From the NCBI GenBank assembly GCA_947650285.1, contig CANTFL010000550.1, positions 1 through 64,000 of the forward strand: 64,000 nucleotides of DNA, in the 5' to 3' direction. Positions 46,539 to 60,161 of this stretch are shown piece after piece. A program made the translations under genes and the position numbers. Origin of the DNA: Hyaloperonospora brassicae (lineage: Eukaryota; Oomycota; Peronosporomycetes; Peronosporales; Peronosporaceae). The notes below the pieces were generated by a model. That model was not told where the DNA came from and made no database searches. It saw only the letters and a list, made by a program, of their open reading frames with translations. Each line of letters opens with the position of its first letter. The stretch's first letter is position 1.

Positions 46539-49500
46539 GTATACTTAAGGAAGAAAATTTAGATTTGACACGTGATCTTGGGCCGTACTAATTGCATTTT
46601 ATTTTTTTCGGGTTACATAAAACGATCAATTGATAAGTTGTATGATAATTAAATTCAGGTCAAATTTACACACTTATTGGACTAGCTATAATTTACTTGT
46701 TTATACACCATATTTTATTCACGTTTTTGGCCAAAGATGCATCGCCATTTGTATCGAGTAGTTTAAACTTTGATTCTAGAGGACCAGAATTACATGGATC
46801 ATTTGAGCCATAGTCTGTATCATGACCTACCTATTAAATTGGGTGTCATTAGCAGACAAGATAGTGTGAATATGGCTTGTTAAGCTAGGGATCAAATATT
46901 ATTTCTTACCATAAAGTCTAAGCTGCAATTAGACGCAAGTGTTTGCATGGGTCGCGAGCGATCGCAAGGAAGATCTGGCCAACGAAATAGAATGCAGGAC
47001 CAATATGAAGGTATAAAAGAAAGTAAGGGGCGAAAACAGTAGGTATGGTCAAGTGAAAAGCATGCACAAGTCTATTTGATTAGATAGCAAGAGAAAAATG
47101 GTTAGAAAGGCTAGATCGCTTAGCGAACCCAAAATTATGAAACTGCTAGCGTCTTGTGCAATTCAATTTTTTTCAGGATAGAACCAAACAATATATCAAG
47201 CGGGTTTAAGAACTACAGAAGCAGATATACCGTCCTAAAATCCATCACGCATCCCAGACTGCTGGATGTAGATTTCTTCGCTGCGATTACCAACATAATA
47301 ATTTAAAGTGACATTATCATCTACCCAATTTGTTAAAATGCGCTTATAACACCCGAAACATTACGTACACAACATGAGCGCAATACTACAAGGCGACACA
47401 TATATTGGACGACTACTACATGAATCGGAAAGTAATGACAGCATGGTTGGTAGACGTTCGTCTAAGCAATTTATTACGACGGTTTATTTTGAATAGCGTA
47501 GGTTCTACTCTATATACTCATTTGTATCATCTTACGCCAGCATTAAATTTGGTGCACAAGACAATATTTATTTTCTGATCAATCGTTTCAACGTACAACA
47601 GTAGCCGTGCTGTCATTATTCACCAGATTTTCGCAATTTTTAGGCAGTAAATAATCATATTGAATATCTTCACTTAGAAACTATCCATTGCATACCGACA
47701 TAGAATCATATATGACAACTCGTTACGCATAAGGGATTTTTTTAAAAATAATAAAAGGTCTAACATTTACTCATAAAAGCTTCTTTTTATAAAGGCTTGC
47801 TTTCTCCTCTTTTTTAATCGTGTACGGACGAAGAAAAACTATTATTTCTTCAGAATTACTAAAGAATTGTAGTGTGTCAGGAAGAAAAGGGCTCCTTAAT
47901 ACACCCACTTTTACTCATAGTCTGTACAAGTACCACGTACCTTCCTCGAATACGAACAACGTATACGACGAAGATGAAGGCTTCGACGCCACACGCAAAG
48001 TGTAATTATGTAAGTGACATCAAATGCGCAGCAGCAGCAAAAAAGCTTATCTGTTGGCGGCAGTATAATCTCACATGATCCAAATTCGATAGTGAATTAA
48101 TATAATATACTTCTTTACGCGTGATGTTACACACTGGGTAATGTATGATACGGCGTATATAATTTCACCCTAGTTTGGACGACAGGCGTGTTTAAAACCG
48201 ATTAACATGTATAGAAAGTACTTTGCTTGTCCTTAAAATTCATACATCAAGTTATGCCCTCATACCGATACACCTACATATTAAACCATTATATATAGCG
48301 CAAGAGTATAATCTTCTCACACCTTGTTGACATTTAACTAATCGAACAAGACGTCGCCTGATCAGTAATCATATGTCATAGATATAACTTTGCTTTCTAA
48401 AGAGAGTTTTTAGAATTAATCTCATATGTTGCACGTTTAACCTCTCTTCCAACTTTAGTCGAATTCGATATCAGTACTGTTTCAAAACGGTAAGTCCAAG
48501 TTTTGCCTCTTTATTGCCAATACCTTAAATCATTACGAAATCACTGCTCGTTTTCCTTAGCGTAATTCACTAGTCCCTTTATGACGACGTACCTTTTTTT
48601 AGAGAAATGGCATTTATAAGCTTTGTTAATGTCACATATCACTTTTTCTGCGAGCGCAAGCGGTCCACTTTTTGGCATTGTTGTAATCGATTATCACATT
48701 GCTTCTATCGTCGATAAATTTTAAATACAAGAGGTATGAAACTCATTGTACTAGCTGGTCAGGCAACATTTATCTCAATGTATCCGTCTATATATACACA
48801 CCCTGATTGAGAGTCATTTGCGCTGTCACGTTCATGAGAACATTACTTATGTAGTATGCAATGACTATTCAATCACAATACACATTTTCGGGTCTTTATG
48901 GTGTCATCCTACTTCCTTATAATAGCAGGTGTCTCATTATTATTTAATGATCACATTTTTCGCTCTATGTTGCATTTTGATGTACGTCCTCGGGTCAAAA
49001 TTTAAGGGTCACAGCTTAAATATCGATTTATGTTGTCGAGGATCTTAAGCTGAGATCCTATATATTCTCGATGTTTTGTACTACCAAGTGGAAGTAAAAT
49101 CGAAATGCAGGTATGTTGCGTCTACCAACATTATTTGAAAAGAAATAAAGTAGCCTTTATAATAAGGCTATGAAAAAGAAAAATGCTACGTGCAGAAAAG
49201 GATAGACTTCATGCTTCAACCTTCATCTTGATGACGAAATGACTCATTCCGTAATAATCAATGGTGAGGACATGCGCTATCGTACGACCGTTCAAGTATC
49301 GACTATAACTGTAACATATACCACTGTTAAAGTCGACATGCATTACTACTTTACATGTCCAATTAAATTTTGCGAGCAGAAATTGACAAGAAGTCGCTAG
49401 TAAGAAGTTAACGAATCTTCTGATATCGTTTCAAACTGAAACATGCAAATTTGACGCTCAAATTGTACCTTTAAGCCATAGGACAATATCGTTCAATTAT

Positions 49501-51089
49501 TTATATGTGAGCTTAGAGGAGGAAGTGTGATTGGATAGATGTATCGCTACCAAGTATAGGAAGGTCATCAGCTTAGTAACTAGCAACACTGAGACGGCTG
49601 CAATGACCTTCCCAGTAAATCAGTTAGAGTGAGTTGCCTTCTTTTTACCGTTGCAATAATGTTTTACATATTGTTTCGATATGGCACTACCGATCAGCTT
49701 AAAATGTATTACAGGTCATCCATGTGAGGCTTTTAAAAACTTATGTGTATCTATAAAATTTAATCCTATAGGAAAACCTAAAAGCCTTTTATTTATATTA
49801 TATTAAATAAGACAAAACGACTAATGAATGATTATCGCTACTATCAATTATATAAATGGCTTAAACAGTACCTTATAGTGCAATAAGCAGGGTGGTGATA
49901 AGATACCGGATATTTAAATAAATGTATCGAGACCTGTGCAATTCGTGTCAATTAAAAAGCTTAGTTAAATTATATGCGTGATTATACTTCTTTTATGCCA
50001 CATGCATATGTAACCACAACAAAAAGGAGTTTTCAATACGTATCTGGTATGGTACAGCTTCACCAAAATTTGCATCTGAACGACGCGGGCTTATCAATGT
50101 AAAAAAACATTGCGATTGGTTTATGAAATCAAAGACGTGAAACGGCATATGGATGGTGGGAATTTACATAAATTTCTTCATTTGCCGAAAAATAAATTTT
50201 GTACTTAGGTATTAACAAGTCGAACGGCTAGATCATATTAGACTCGTTCAGGCTGGTTTAATATATTTTGCTTTTATAGAATCATCCTGCGTGATGATCG
50301 AGTGGATCACCACGATGAATAATTAAAAGCCGCATTTCAACAAGAGTCAGTATATTTCCAGCAAATAAAGAGCGCCATTAGATCTTGTTAAGGCTTTTTC
50401 ATCGACAATTTGCCGAAAAAATGTATTCTTTCGATGATGTCTAAAAAATTACAAATACCAATTGAAATAAGTAACTAGCAATTGACACCTGGCAAAGTTT
50501 TGATGGTCCGGATTTTACTGCCACAGTTAAATCAGGCAATAATAGACTGGTTTGCAAATTTTTCCAATTCTTTTTTTTATTTATAAAATAATAATATAGG
50601 AACAAATTTATTATTTTTTGCAGATCTGATCATAACCGGTATAGTCGGTAGTTGCATACACATAAGAGAATTTAGTGATCGACCGTCTGACGATGCACCT
50701 TATAATATAATTGGCCAAACAAAGGCAATCCGAATGTGTCTGAGTGCTAGCTTCGATATTAAAAAAAGTAATCACATTAAATGTATAGATATTCTACCAT
50801 CAGATTGGCATAGCAGATGCCAGCGATGAATGTCAATAATCATCTTGTGTATGATAATCAACTGGACATACGGCGGACAGTGTTTAATGTGGTTGAGGAG
50901 ACAAGTAAGCATAAGATTTATATATTATCAACTATATTATTACAACTTAAGGTAGCTTATATCATAGACGGCCTATCAAAATATCAGTATAATGAACTGG
51001 CTGTAAAACTTCAATTTATTAATGTGTTGCTTACAATCTGTAGTCATCCTCTCCATTAAATTTTTAATATCAATTTGTAAAGATATTAC

Positions 51090-51594
51090 GCATGTTTTCA
51101 AGACTCAGTAGATCATTATTTGAACGTCTGGACGAGATCGAAATCGACAATACTCGGGACTTTGGATTCGGGTCGCATGAGTGCTTTTTAAATCATAATG
51201 GTCCATTGAACGCACGAAGCGAAGAAAGTGACTGGTGACCGAGATCGAGAGACATCTCAATAATTTCAACATTGAAGAAACAGTTGAAAGATTAGACTGC
51301 GCCAGATCGCGACACGTAAGCGCCCCATCAGTGTGTGGAGATCATTGCACATAGATCAACCACGATCCCACACATAAGAGCGAGACCGATATCTCCTAAG
51401 GCCATTACGAAAAGTTAGAACCATTGCGCTCGATCGTATTTTTTAACAAGTATATAACAGGACGATACATCGATACACGGATCGGAGAACTACTATCTGC
51501 GTAAGTCGTCAGTTTTGGGCAAGTATTGAATTTCCGCCTCACATCTTCAATTTTTGTCAAAGTGACTTGAGATCTACAAATGTACGTCACCAAA
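51090..51594 (+). mobile_element. degenerate partial copy E of the GATC-rich element
   Basis: Carries the 3' half in order: cgagatcg-rich stretch, atctcctaaggccattacga (51391-51410, copy B has atctcccaaggccattacga), acggatcggagaact, taagtcgtcagttttgggcaag, and gagatctacaa before the end. It lies directly before a copia RNase H fragment. Confidence 0.55.
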
Positions 51595-51599
51595 TGTAG

Positions 51600-51840
51600 C
51601 AGACTATAAAATATGATGAGGTGGACGAAATTATAAAGTTTGCGATCATTACGAGAATGCTAAGTCTCCATTTCATAAAAAACGTCGTGCTCGAGAAAAA
51701 GAGCAAGAAGATGAATTTGCACAAGGTCAATTCACAAAATTATGCCGCTGATCTTCTCACGAAGGAGAAAAGTGTATATTGGTTTCAGCAACTGATTAAA
51801 GGCAATAATCTTATGGTTGCGACGGAGTAGAACACTGGTA
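51600..51840 (+). mobile_element. Ty1/copia RNase H C-terminal fragment
   Basis: The open frame 51621-51830 contains LHFIKNVVLEKKSKKMNLHK and NSQNYAADLLTKEKSVYWFQ, corresponding to the end of copia RNase H (the H-x-x-R-x-H-F .. ADxLTK signature). Fragment only. Confidence 0.6.
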
Positions 51841-52639
51841 GTGTGGAAAATTTAGCCGAGCTTGGTGTTACAGTTAAGCTCGTGATGCCGTGCGTCGGAT
51901 TTGACGTGCACATACGCCAAAAAGCTAAATTTGCGAAGATGATAAACATTCGGCTGCCGGCCAAACATATTTATACGGTGTACAATATTATTCATTCAAA
52001 AAAGGTCCGGAGGGTATAATATCGAACCGACTGATCAAACTGACTGCAAAAAATATATCAAAAGTGTGAATGAGGATAAGAAGGTGGGTGATCCAACTGC
52101 CTGTCGATTCGGAAATAACATCATGTTGTCACCTGTCATTACTTTCTCATAACGAGTCGCGTATTACAGTCCACGACATTGCCTACTTTGCGTGATTTCA
52201 ACGTGCGTGGATTGTACCAAGCTATTAGTAGCATCCAGTCTGAGTGGTAACGATCTCACTTGAGATGTCTGTCGATGGAGAAAGCGAATTTTGAGATCTA
52301 CGACGTGCTAATCGTTCCTAGCGCAGCCAATCCATTCTTATCGATGGGTAGTGCGCTTAAAGATATACTTAAGTTTGAGTAGGACTCTAATGCGCATTAA
52401 TTTGCTATACTAAAATTTGATTATTCTTCGGATCAAGCTGACAGAGTCGGAGTAGTATGAATATTGGAGGAATAAGTTGCAGTAGGTGAATGGACCTAGA
52501 AGACTGAAAACGCGCATTATAAACTTTACAACTCGAGATGGTGTTGCCAATTTGCAATCACGGCACAAGCATTGAACCACGTATGCTCTCAGTACATCAA
52601 AATGATGGTTGAACGACAGCTTATTCACATGAATAATAT

Positions 52640-53040
52640 TTTATAGGACTTAGTGTACGTGATTTCGAGACGCGTCACTTGGCAAAGCAAGTAGGAAGAA
52701 CCTTCAAAAAGACGCTGGGTCGACACAACGTGAAGCCAAATCAGCTTGTATGTGCAGATTTGTCGGTTCTTGGCGTCCTAATGACACTCATATTAGTTCA
52801 GAGTTTGTTACCATGGATGCTTACAACAAGTTTTTTACGACGTATATGATACAAAAAACCGGCAGATTCAGTGGCGATATGATGCGCGCCAACAAGGGGA
52901 GCCAAGGCCAATCGTGTTTATATAATCATTGGTTTCAAAGTACGCGGGATATTCATCGAAGACAACCGGAAAGCAGAAGTACACGAGCAAGGGAGTCTCA
53001 ATCGAGTGGGATGGGTGTGATTGACAGGGTTACAAGCTAA
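52640..53040 (+). mobile_element. copia integrase-like fragment
   Basis: KPNQLVCADLSVLG followed, in a shifted frame, by FVTMDAYNKFFTTYMIQKTG resembles the N-terminal part of a copia integrase core (CADLxxPG .. VxxDxxSRFVTTY). A frameshift near 52760 separates the two pieces. The zinc-binding part upstream is not recognisable. Confidence 0.45.
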
Positions 53041-56000
53041 TTATACTAACGAAGATGTTAATTTATGCAGAAAAGACAAGTGTTCAAGTGGAATTAAAGG
53101 TTTTTTGTATATATGAGCTTTGTATCAATTTCCGTTCAAAATAAAACGTGTTTTTCTTGTCGCGCTGACGGTCCACTTCTTCCTGCTTAACACTTATACA
53201 GCCAATACTAAAACCGCTTGTAGTGTCCTTCTTCAGAGCGGCTGCTGTGTCGAATGACCTCGCTACTGTTCTATGGACTAGAAGCTGCTGAGTCACTAGC
53301 AAACCACACATCATGCGGCAATTGGTTGAACTGTGTCTTTGTTGATAGGCTTTCCAGTAATGCCTCCCGCTAATTGAGACTTGAGGATATACTGTTAGTC
53401 AGTTAAATTCGGTAAGTAAGTAAAACATACGCTACCGGTGCCAGTTTATCTTACCATATCCTACAGCAGTATCTTGGTGCTGACAAAGATCACCGTGATG
53501 CAAGCTGAACCGCGTCAAACGTACCTGAAAGACTGCAACGATGTGCAGCACCGTATTTACTGACAACTACTAGGCAAATACATTTTTATTCGCTTATAAC
53601 ATTGGGCGAGAAGTTAAAACTCACGTCAATCGGCATCAATATACGAAATAAATATACAAGCCTGGTTCAATAGAAGGCTTAACCGCAGCCAACACGAAAT
53701 CTTAGTACTTTGTCTAATTTTTGCATCACAAGCGGTGGCTTCGCTGCGCGTACTGTAGATTTTTTACTAAATGTGCACCGTTACTGCAATAATGATGTAG
53801 TATTATGGCAGTGTAGTGCAGACAAAAAAACACGTATATGTTTCACTAAATAATCGATATCAAAGATCATTTTATTTGCAAGAAGGTGGAGGAAGTTTTA
53901 TGGAGATCGAGCACAAGACAACGGATCATTTTCAAATAAATTTGGCTTGAAGAAGCCATAATAATGGATCAGGCACGCTACCTCTTTAAATGATCCTCGG
54001 TTAGAATTCTAATCTATTTGCAGTCTGATACTGCGCATTAAGGGATAGTTTCGGGCAATGATGATACAAATTGAGCATGGTCATTGCAAGGATGTGCTAC
54101 ATATATAAATTGTGTTGGAAGGGCTGCTTTAATTGGTACAAAACGTATTTAACTGAGGTCAAGTATACAACAACAGCGCTAGTGATCAGTTAAGAATGCT
54201 TAAAAAGTCATCCTTATAATCGTCATATATATACAACTTGACATCAAGTTAAACCATTAAATGCTATGTATTAAGTATCACCAGCACTAACCTGCAAGTA
54301 AGTGACGTCGCCCCACTTATGAATAACTGTGGCTCACGTTGGATAGGACGATAAAGCGACCATAGCCAAAAATAATTGATTTAATATATAATAAGCTATT
54401 CGAGGTATGTAAATGAATCGTAAGAAAGCGAAAATATCGAAACGCTGTAAAAAAAGGGATTGACGCGCTATAGAGTTTGCTCCGAAATAATATTTGCTTT
54501 ATCTACAGGAATCATCCCCAGAAATCCTACCTATCCCTTGAATTTTGACTGAATAAGTGCTGATCATACGATCACAGGTCAAGCTTATCCTGCGTTAGTT
54601 TTGGGGGCTCAAATTAGACCCTAGATCTACCGCTGCATTTGAAAACCTGTCTGCATCGGTACCTATATATTAAACGAAACGAACGCACATTGGTCGGGAA
54701 GATCAGTCCTTTGACAAACGTTTTGGCTAGTTTTGTCACGTCTTAAAAGACGCGTAGCCTTCATGCGTAGGTTAAGTTATTATATTATAATCCGGCGAGG
54801 TCATGTTGGATGAATTTTTGTCGTCTTGGAGGATTCACGAAGTGCTAGAAGGTATGGCGAAGCACTCTTCACGTGTATAAACGCAGTACAATCTACCTAT
54901 TATAACATTGTAGAGACGTGGGTCGAAAACATACGCACACTGTTTGTACAGAGGTAGTCGAATATACCAACAAAATATTTTTAGATACGATAAGTGTAAT
55001 TATTTTTGCACAGATATTGCTTCATCTGAATCGTATTTGGTTTGTATGGTAATAAATAAAATTCCATAGTCAAAATGCTAAATGTTTTCAGTCATTGCAC
55101 TCCTTTATAGGCAAATGGTGGCCAAATTGATAGATATGATGTTTGATCTTAATTATTGAGAAAATTGGTTGTGACACCTCCTTTAGAGGTAGAACTCGGC
55201 ACAGCTTTGATTTACCGTTTAAGGTACACAATGAACTAAATATTGTCGCTGATTAATATTAATATTGTTGACCTAAATGTGGCGGCAATGAATGGTAAGG
55301 CCTCATTCCTTAACTCGGAACCCCTTTACTCGGATGGGCATGGCGAGATGTATCCGATGCCGATAAGTAGATTTGATTTACAGCTGCGCGAGATCGGCTG
55401 TATATGTCTGAATTTTAAAATATCGTGAAAGACATGACATCGGGCGCTAAAAAGCCATGCTGATGTAGCGGTCGTAGTATCTATCTGTAAATATGGTAAT
55501 CTTTCGCTCACGAATTGCTTAGTTTGCTTCACTTAAATACAAATGAACATGGCATTCTTATTATCACTACAACCCTCCTTTCTTTAGATTCTATCGGACA
55601 TATACATCTGGTGTTATGTAAAAATCAGAAAACGGCAGGTTCTTTGCGCAAATCGAAATGGCATTGCAGCACAAATGCATTATTTCAGCTAAGAAAAATT
55701 GACTCTGATGGGTATATAATTGAAAAAATCGATAGTGTATTAACGGTGACTTGCTAGATTAAACAGGATGAAGAATTGTCTACAAAGTACCTTTCAGTTG
55801 ATCTCGCGGTATTTTAATTATTCATATAAAGACTAATGCAACAAATATGGATTGAAAAAGCGAAAAGAGTCGATCATCAACCTTCGAAAATTCGAAATAT
55901 ATCATTTGAATACGGCATATGCCCCTACAATCATCAAGTGAATCTTATTGGTCCCCTTTTTAGTTTTTTAGCTCGTCCAATACTAATTTATTGATCCTTA

Positions 56001-58060
56001 ACCAAAATTACCGGCCCGTTTGTGCACAGTTTATAACGTTTATTCCCAATCGTGTCACTATTAATTAGTCGTTACTTTAACGTCCCATAATGAATTTGTA
56101 GCAACGCCAATCTGTTTAAGGTCGCTGTTTGGCTGCAAATAGAAGCGGGTGGAAAACATCAATTGTATTTAATAATAAGTATTGCGCGTGCACTCTTTTA
56201 AATCTTTATATTTATTAGACAAGCGTTCAAACTTTTGTAAACCGAGAATCACACATTTTTCGCTTACAAGGACAAGTGAGTAAGCGAGGAGTCGAAGGCG
56301 CGAAGGCCTTTCGTGATCGCTCTTCAAGCATATCAGAATATTTATCAATCTTTGTATAAGGTTTCTCTTTGTGGTGTCATAACATCTAGTCACACGGATG
56401 GTGCCATTTAATTACCGCGAAGGGATGAAAAACAAATGTGTCGAACTCTCTTTGCTGTAAATAGGTGCGACATGATCTGAAGCATACTCTCAACTCTCTT
56501 TTTACATGTGACCACCCCTTAATTGGATACGATGAATACCACTTCATATCCATCGATGCTTAATCATCGGCTTAAATAATTTGTCACAAATTCGATTGCT
56601 GTGCCCTTATATGTCTTCTTACACTATCGCAATAATTTGTCTCAAGTAATGTTCTTCTGGCATCAACATGGATTTTTCAATGATTGCAAACTCTTTGTGT
56701 CATATCTCCATCTGCTCTTACCCACATGTCTTCAAAGCACTACTCAATCTCCCCCATATGACCAACCTCTAATTCACGAATTGTGTAGATATCGTATAAT
56801 CGATATAGCTGGATGTCAACACGTCCATTGATTGGTGGAAACCAGGGGCACGGTGCTTTAGGCAACAAAGATTTAGTGAAATTACATAGAGATGAGCACG
56901 TTTCAACGATTTTGAATACAATGAACAATATGGATGCGACGCAGCAAGCTTCGATTTACTATTCAGAGACCCATTTCAAGCTCACGCATTCGATATAAAG
57001 ATATATTAAGTCCAGCCGATTAGACAATTTGCAGGATTGATTGAAGAGAAGCATTCACATTTAAACAGCGATAAAGCCGTAGTCAGGAGATATATTCCTA
57101 TTTAAAGAAAAATACGCCCTATTTAGCCTGTAAGTAGACACATTCAATGAATGGTCAATGTGCTGCGCTTGCCACGACTACTCGGTCCTCAATCACTGTA
57201 TATTCGTCTACGAAAAAAATAGGGGTAACTTGCACCAAGCGATACAATAGTGCAGGATCAGTTCATATGACCTTTATTAATGTACTATTCTCGCATGCTC
57301 TTGATTATTCAGCAGTTCACAATACAATTTTTTCCAGCTTATCTATGTGTGGCTAAGTTCAAGTAGCCTTTCTTCCGTGTGTAGTTTTTATCACTCGTCC
57401 AAAATAAATGCTAGAATATGGGCGCAGATTGACGACGACGACGCAAGACCTGATACTTTCTGGTCCACTAATCAAAATTTGAGAAGATTAAATCGAATAA
57501 GTTATAGGATGTATCGTGGGATTAGTAAGTGACAATGGCGTATCGCGACCGAGTAAAAGTCGTAGAAGCTATAGCTTTGCCGATCCGGAATATAAATAAC
57601 CTGTTAGTGGAACTATTTGACGTTTTTAAATATCAGCAAATTTGTTTACGTTCTGAACCGGTATATAATGACCTCATCGTCGTTCGCATGTTCAACAACT
57701 AGCATTTTACTCGAACGACCACGATCTGTAAACAAGTGACGTACACGCATTAAGTATAGGCCGGTACATTGCCGCTCTCACTACCGCTGATAGTTATGCA
57801 CAACTCCTCCAACGCCATGGCTTCAGCACTATTGATCAATAGTCCGGATTGCAAGTAGTAGTAGTAGTAGTAGTTGTTGTTGTTGTTGTTGTTGTGCTTT
57901 TCGCAGTGTTTATTAAATTTCGCATGTCGTTAGGTTAAATTGTTGGTTTATTGATTTAGTCACGGATTATTTGATTGGTAGATACAATGCTTTATCCTTA
58001 ATGATCCTGAATTATACAGTCGTATCGTTTAATATGTGCTCACAATAACATTTAGAAATT
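53041..58060. other. AT-rich interval without a recognised gene
   Basis: Several short frames, none with a motif. A trinucleotide microsatellite lies at its right end. Confidence 0.45.
57854..57896. repeat. compound (AGT)n(TGT)n microsatellite
   Basis: Seven AGT units pass directly into seven TGT units; the switch looks like one substitution that spread through the array. Confidence 0.93.
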
Positions 58061-58321
58061 TTGTTCAAGCGTGGCGGATCTAATCGAGTGAACGTCGACC
58101 CTATGCCTCATCATGTGCATCATGTGTCAGGTTCCGCAGGTCGTGTTCTGAACGTACTCGATGGGTGTGCACCTGCAGACAAGATTGAGATTCATTGCCA
58201 ATCTGGACGACGATCGTACATCAAAATTGAAATGCTCGACATGCCCGACGCAATGGACTACTCCCGGGCCAAGAGCTATCGCTTTGGTGGCCACGTGATG
58301 CAGCAACAGATCAAAATTTGA
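58061..58321 (+). pseudogene. rhodanese-like domain fragment
   Basis: The frame includes HHVSGSAGRVLNV, then ADKIEIHCQSGRRSY. The second part matches the rhodanese active-site loop (V-x-Y-C-x-S-G-R-R-S), with the catalytic Cys present, and the first resembles the preceding G-H-V-x-G-A-x-N-V strand. Only about 85 residues are open, the upstream in-frame sequence reaches a stop without an ATG, and the C-terminal half is not typical. It is either an exon of a spliced gene or a relic; rhodaneses move sulfur from donors to acceptors, usually in mitochondria or cytosol. Confidence 0.42.
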
Positions 58322-60161
58322 TGGACAAGTGTGAGGCCTATCTTCTCCTGCTTAACATGCGACAATTAATTATTTGCTTCGGCACCTTGGATCTATACCG
58401 ATTCTTCAGCCTCAACGACTACGCAGTCGAGGATTTGGATATAGCGTTTATTGCTTTGTACGATATCAGCAACGATATGATGCAGTAAACCCGATGTCCG
58501 AGGGAACGCGAGAGCTTGCATTCAATCGAAAATCGTCTGCAACCATTCATAGATCACTGATTAGTCTATGTTTTTTCAGTGTATCGTCAACTGCCGTCCA
58601 TGCTTGACATTTGTAAACGTAAGAGAACAAAACACTGTCAAAATCAATGCAAATGCATTTGGCAACCGGTGTATCCGGAATCCGTTATGCTTCACATCCG
58701 CACACGCCAGCAAGCGTATGAGCTGCTTACACAGATGTCTAGTTGTCGTATCGTTGCACCTCTTTGCGCAAAAGGAAGCAGCATGCAGCTTTGGCCAGTG
58801 TTTGGCAAGGTAGCCGCATACCGTAAAAGCCACATGACATCACACGACACGCTGTGTTTAACGTACGTATCAACAACGCTTCCATACCTGCAGAAATGAC
58901 ATGGTCTAGCTAGACATGAAGCCCGCCCAATGTATGTCGACGTACAGGGCATCTTTTACGAAATATACCAGCTAACAATATGCATAGATGCTGGTGGTTC
59001 GTATATAATATTATGTCGATATTGTCAGTCATTAGTAGCACTCGATAGGCGCAGCAGCTAACGTCCCGGTCAGCACGCGTTGAATAGAGTGTCATCTTCG
59101 TACCTCGCATTTCCCGTCGCATTCGTTTACTGAGCTTGTAAGCAAGTGCGTCTGACCGATGACGCAAGCCAACGCTGCTATGTAAATCAGATGACTCTTT
59201 CTTATAGGCAGCACTTCCAGCATTTGGACAACCTCTACGACACATTCGCTTCTTCTGGCCCATAGCAGCAGCAAAGATCAGGTTCACGCGCGCCCGATTC
59301 ATAGGAATCGATGCGTAAGGCGCCTGGCCGCAGTAGCTGCCATTGTCCATACGAAGAGGGTTGTTACGCCGACGACCGCATCGAAAACGTCACGAAGCAC
59401 CTAATCATCGTCAAGGTCGCGTCAGTATGCTACTTTTGTCGATGTCGTTTGCGCAATTACATTTATCGTAAGATACTTTTCTAAAGAGAAAAGAAACAAT
59501 AGTGTCGGGGGAATATATATTATAGCAACACGAAAGAAATGCTAGCGGCATTTCATCGCGTCACAAGTGGTACGTGCAATAGATATTCAGGCGCTGTGAA
59601 CAGAGAGATATGCGACAGCTTGCAAAGAAGGCTTGTGTCTTGTGTGTACCAAACGCCGTCATGCAGCCTCATGTTTGACTGCAGCCCACTGTAATAGAGA
59701 AAGCAGCCAAGTCAAAAAATGGACGCAGCGAACAATTGAAGTTACTATTTGCAGTGAAAGCATACATGCATGGTGTGCAGTGCACCTAGTCATCGACTGA
59801 CATTCTACAGATAGATTGCAATTACTCGACGCCACCTGGGTCTTCACCATGTATCACGAGCGCTATAACGATTGAATGAAGAGCGCAAAGCGGTGTGACT
59901 AAAAAATGCTTATTCGATAACGCGAAGGAGACATTCCGGTCCATGGCGCATATACGTTGCACGGTTTGGCTGGATATGCATCGACTAATCAACTGTGGTC
60001 AGGTTACAAGTCCGTGGCAACATGCGCGTCATCGTACGGTGTTTACGCGAGTGCACCATTTGCTGAAGTCAGGTGGAGCTTCTGTCAAAACGCTTGTAGA
60101 AGACGCCGATGTCACACGTAGATCGGCCAGCCACGCGCGTATTACGAGACACGAAGCATAA
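58322..60161. other. interval with unassigned open frames
   Basis: GC content is higher than in the deserts to the left. A minus frame with ATG (58910-59350, 146 codons, basic) and plus frames at 58579-58899 and 59895-60161 are open, but no motif supports any. They may be relics of genes between the rhodanese-like fragment and the effector. Confidence 0.3.

Larger units (their letters stand above)
41886..51089. other. AT-rich gene desert
   Basis: Over 9 kb with no convincing gene. Holds an AT microsatellite, a 44-bp tandem duplication and a CA-rich patch near 44405-44445. The open frames are short and lack motifs. Confidence 0.5.
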
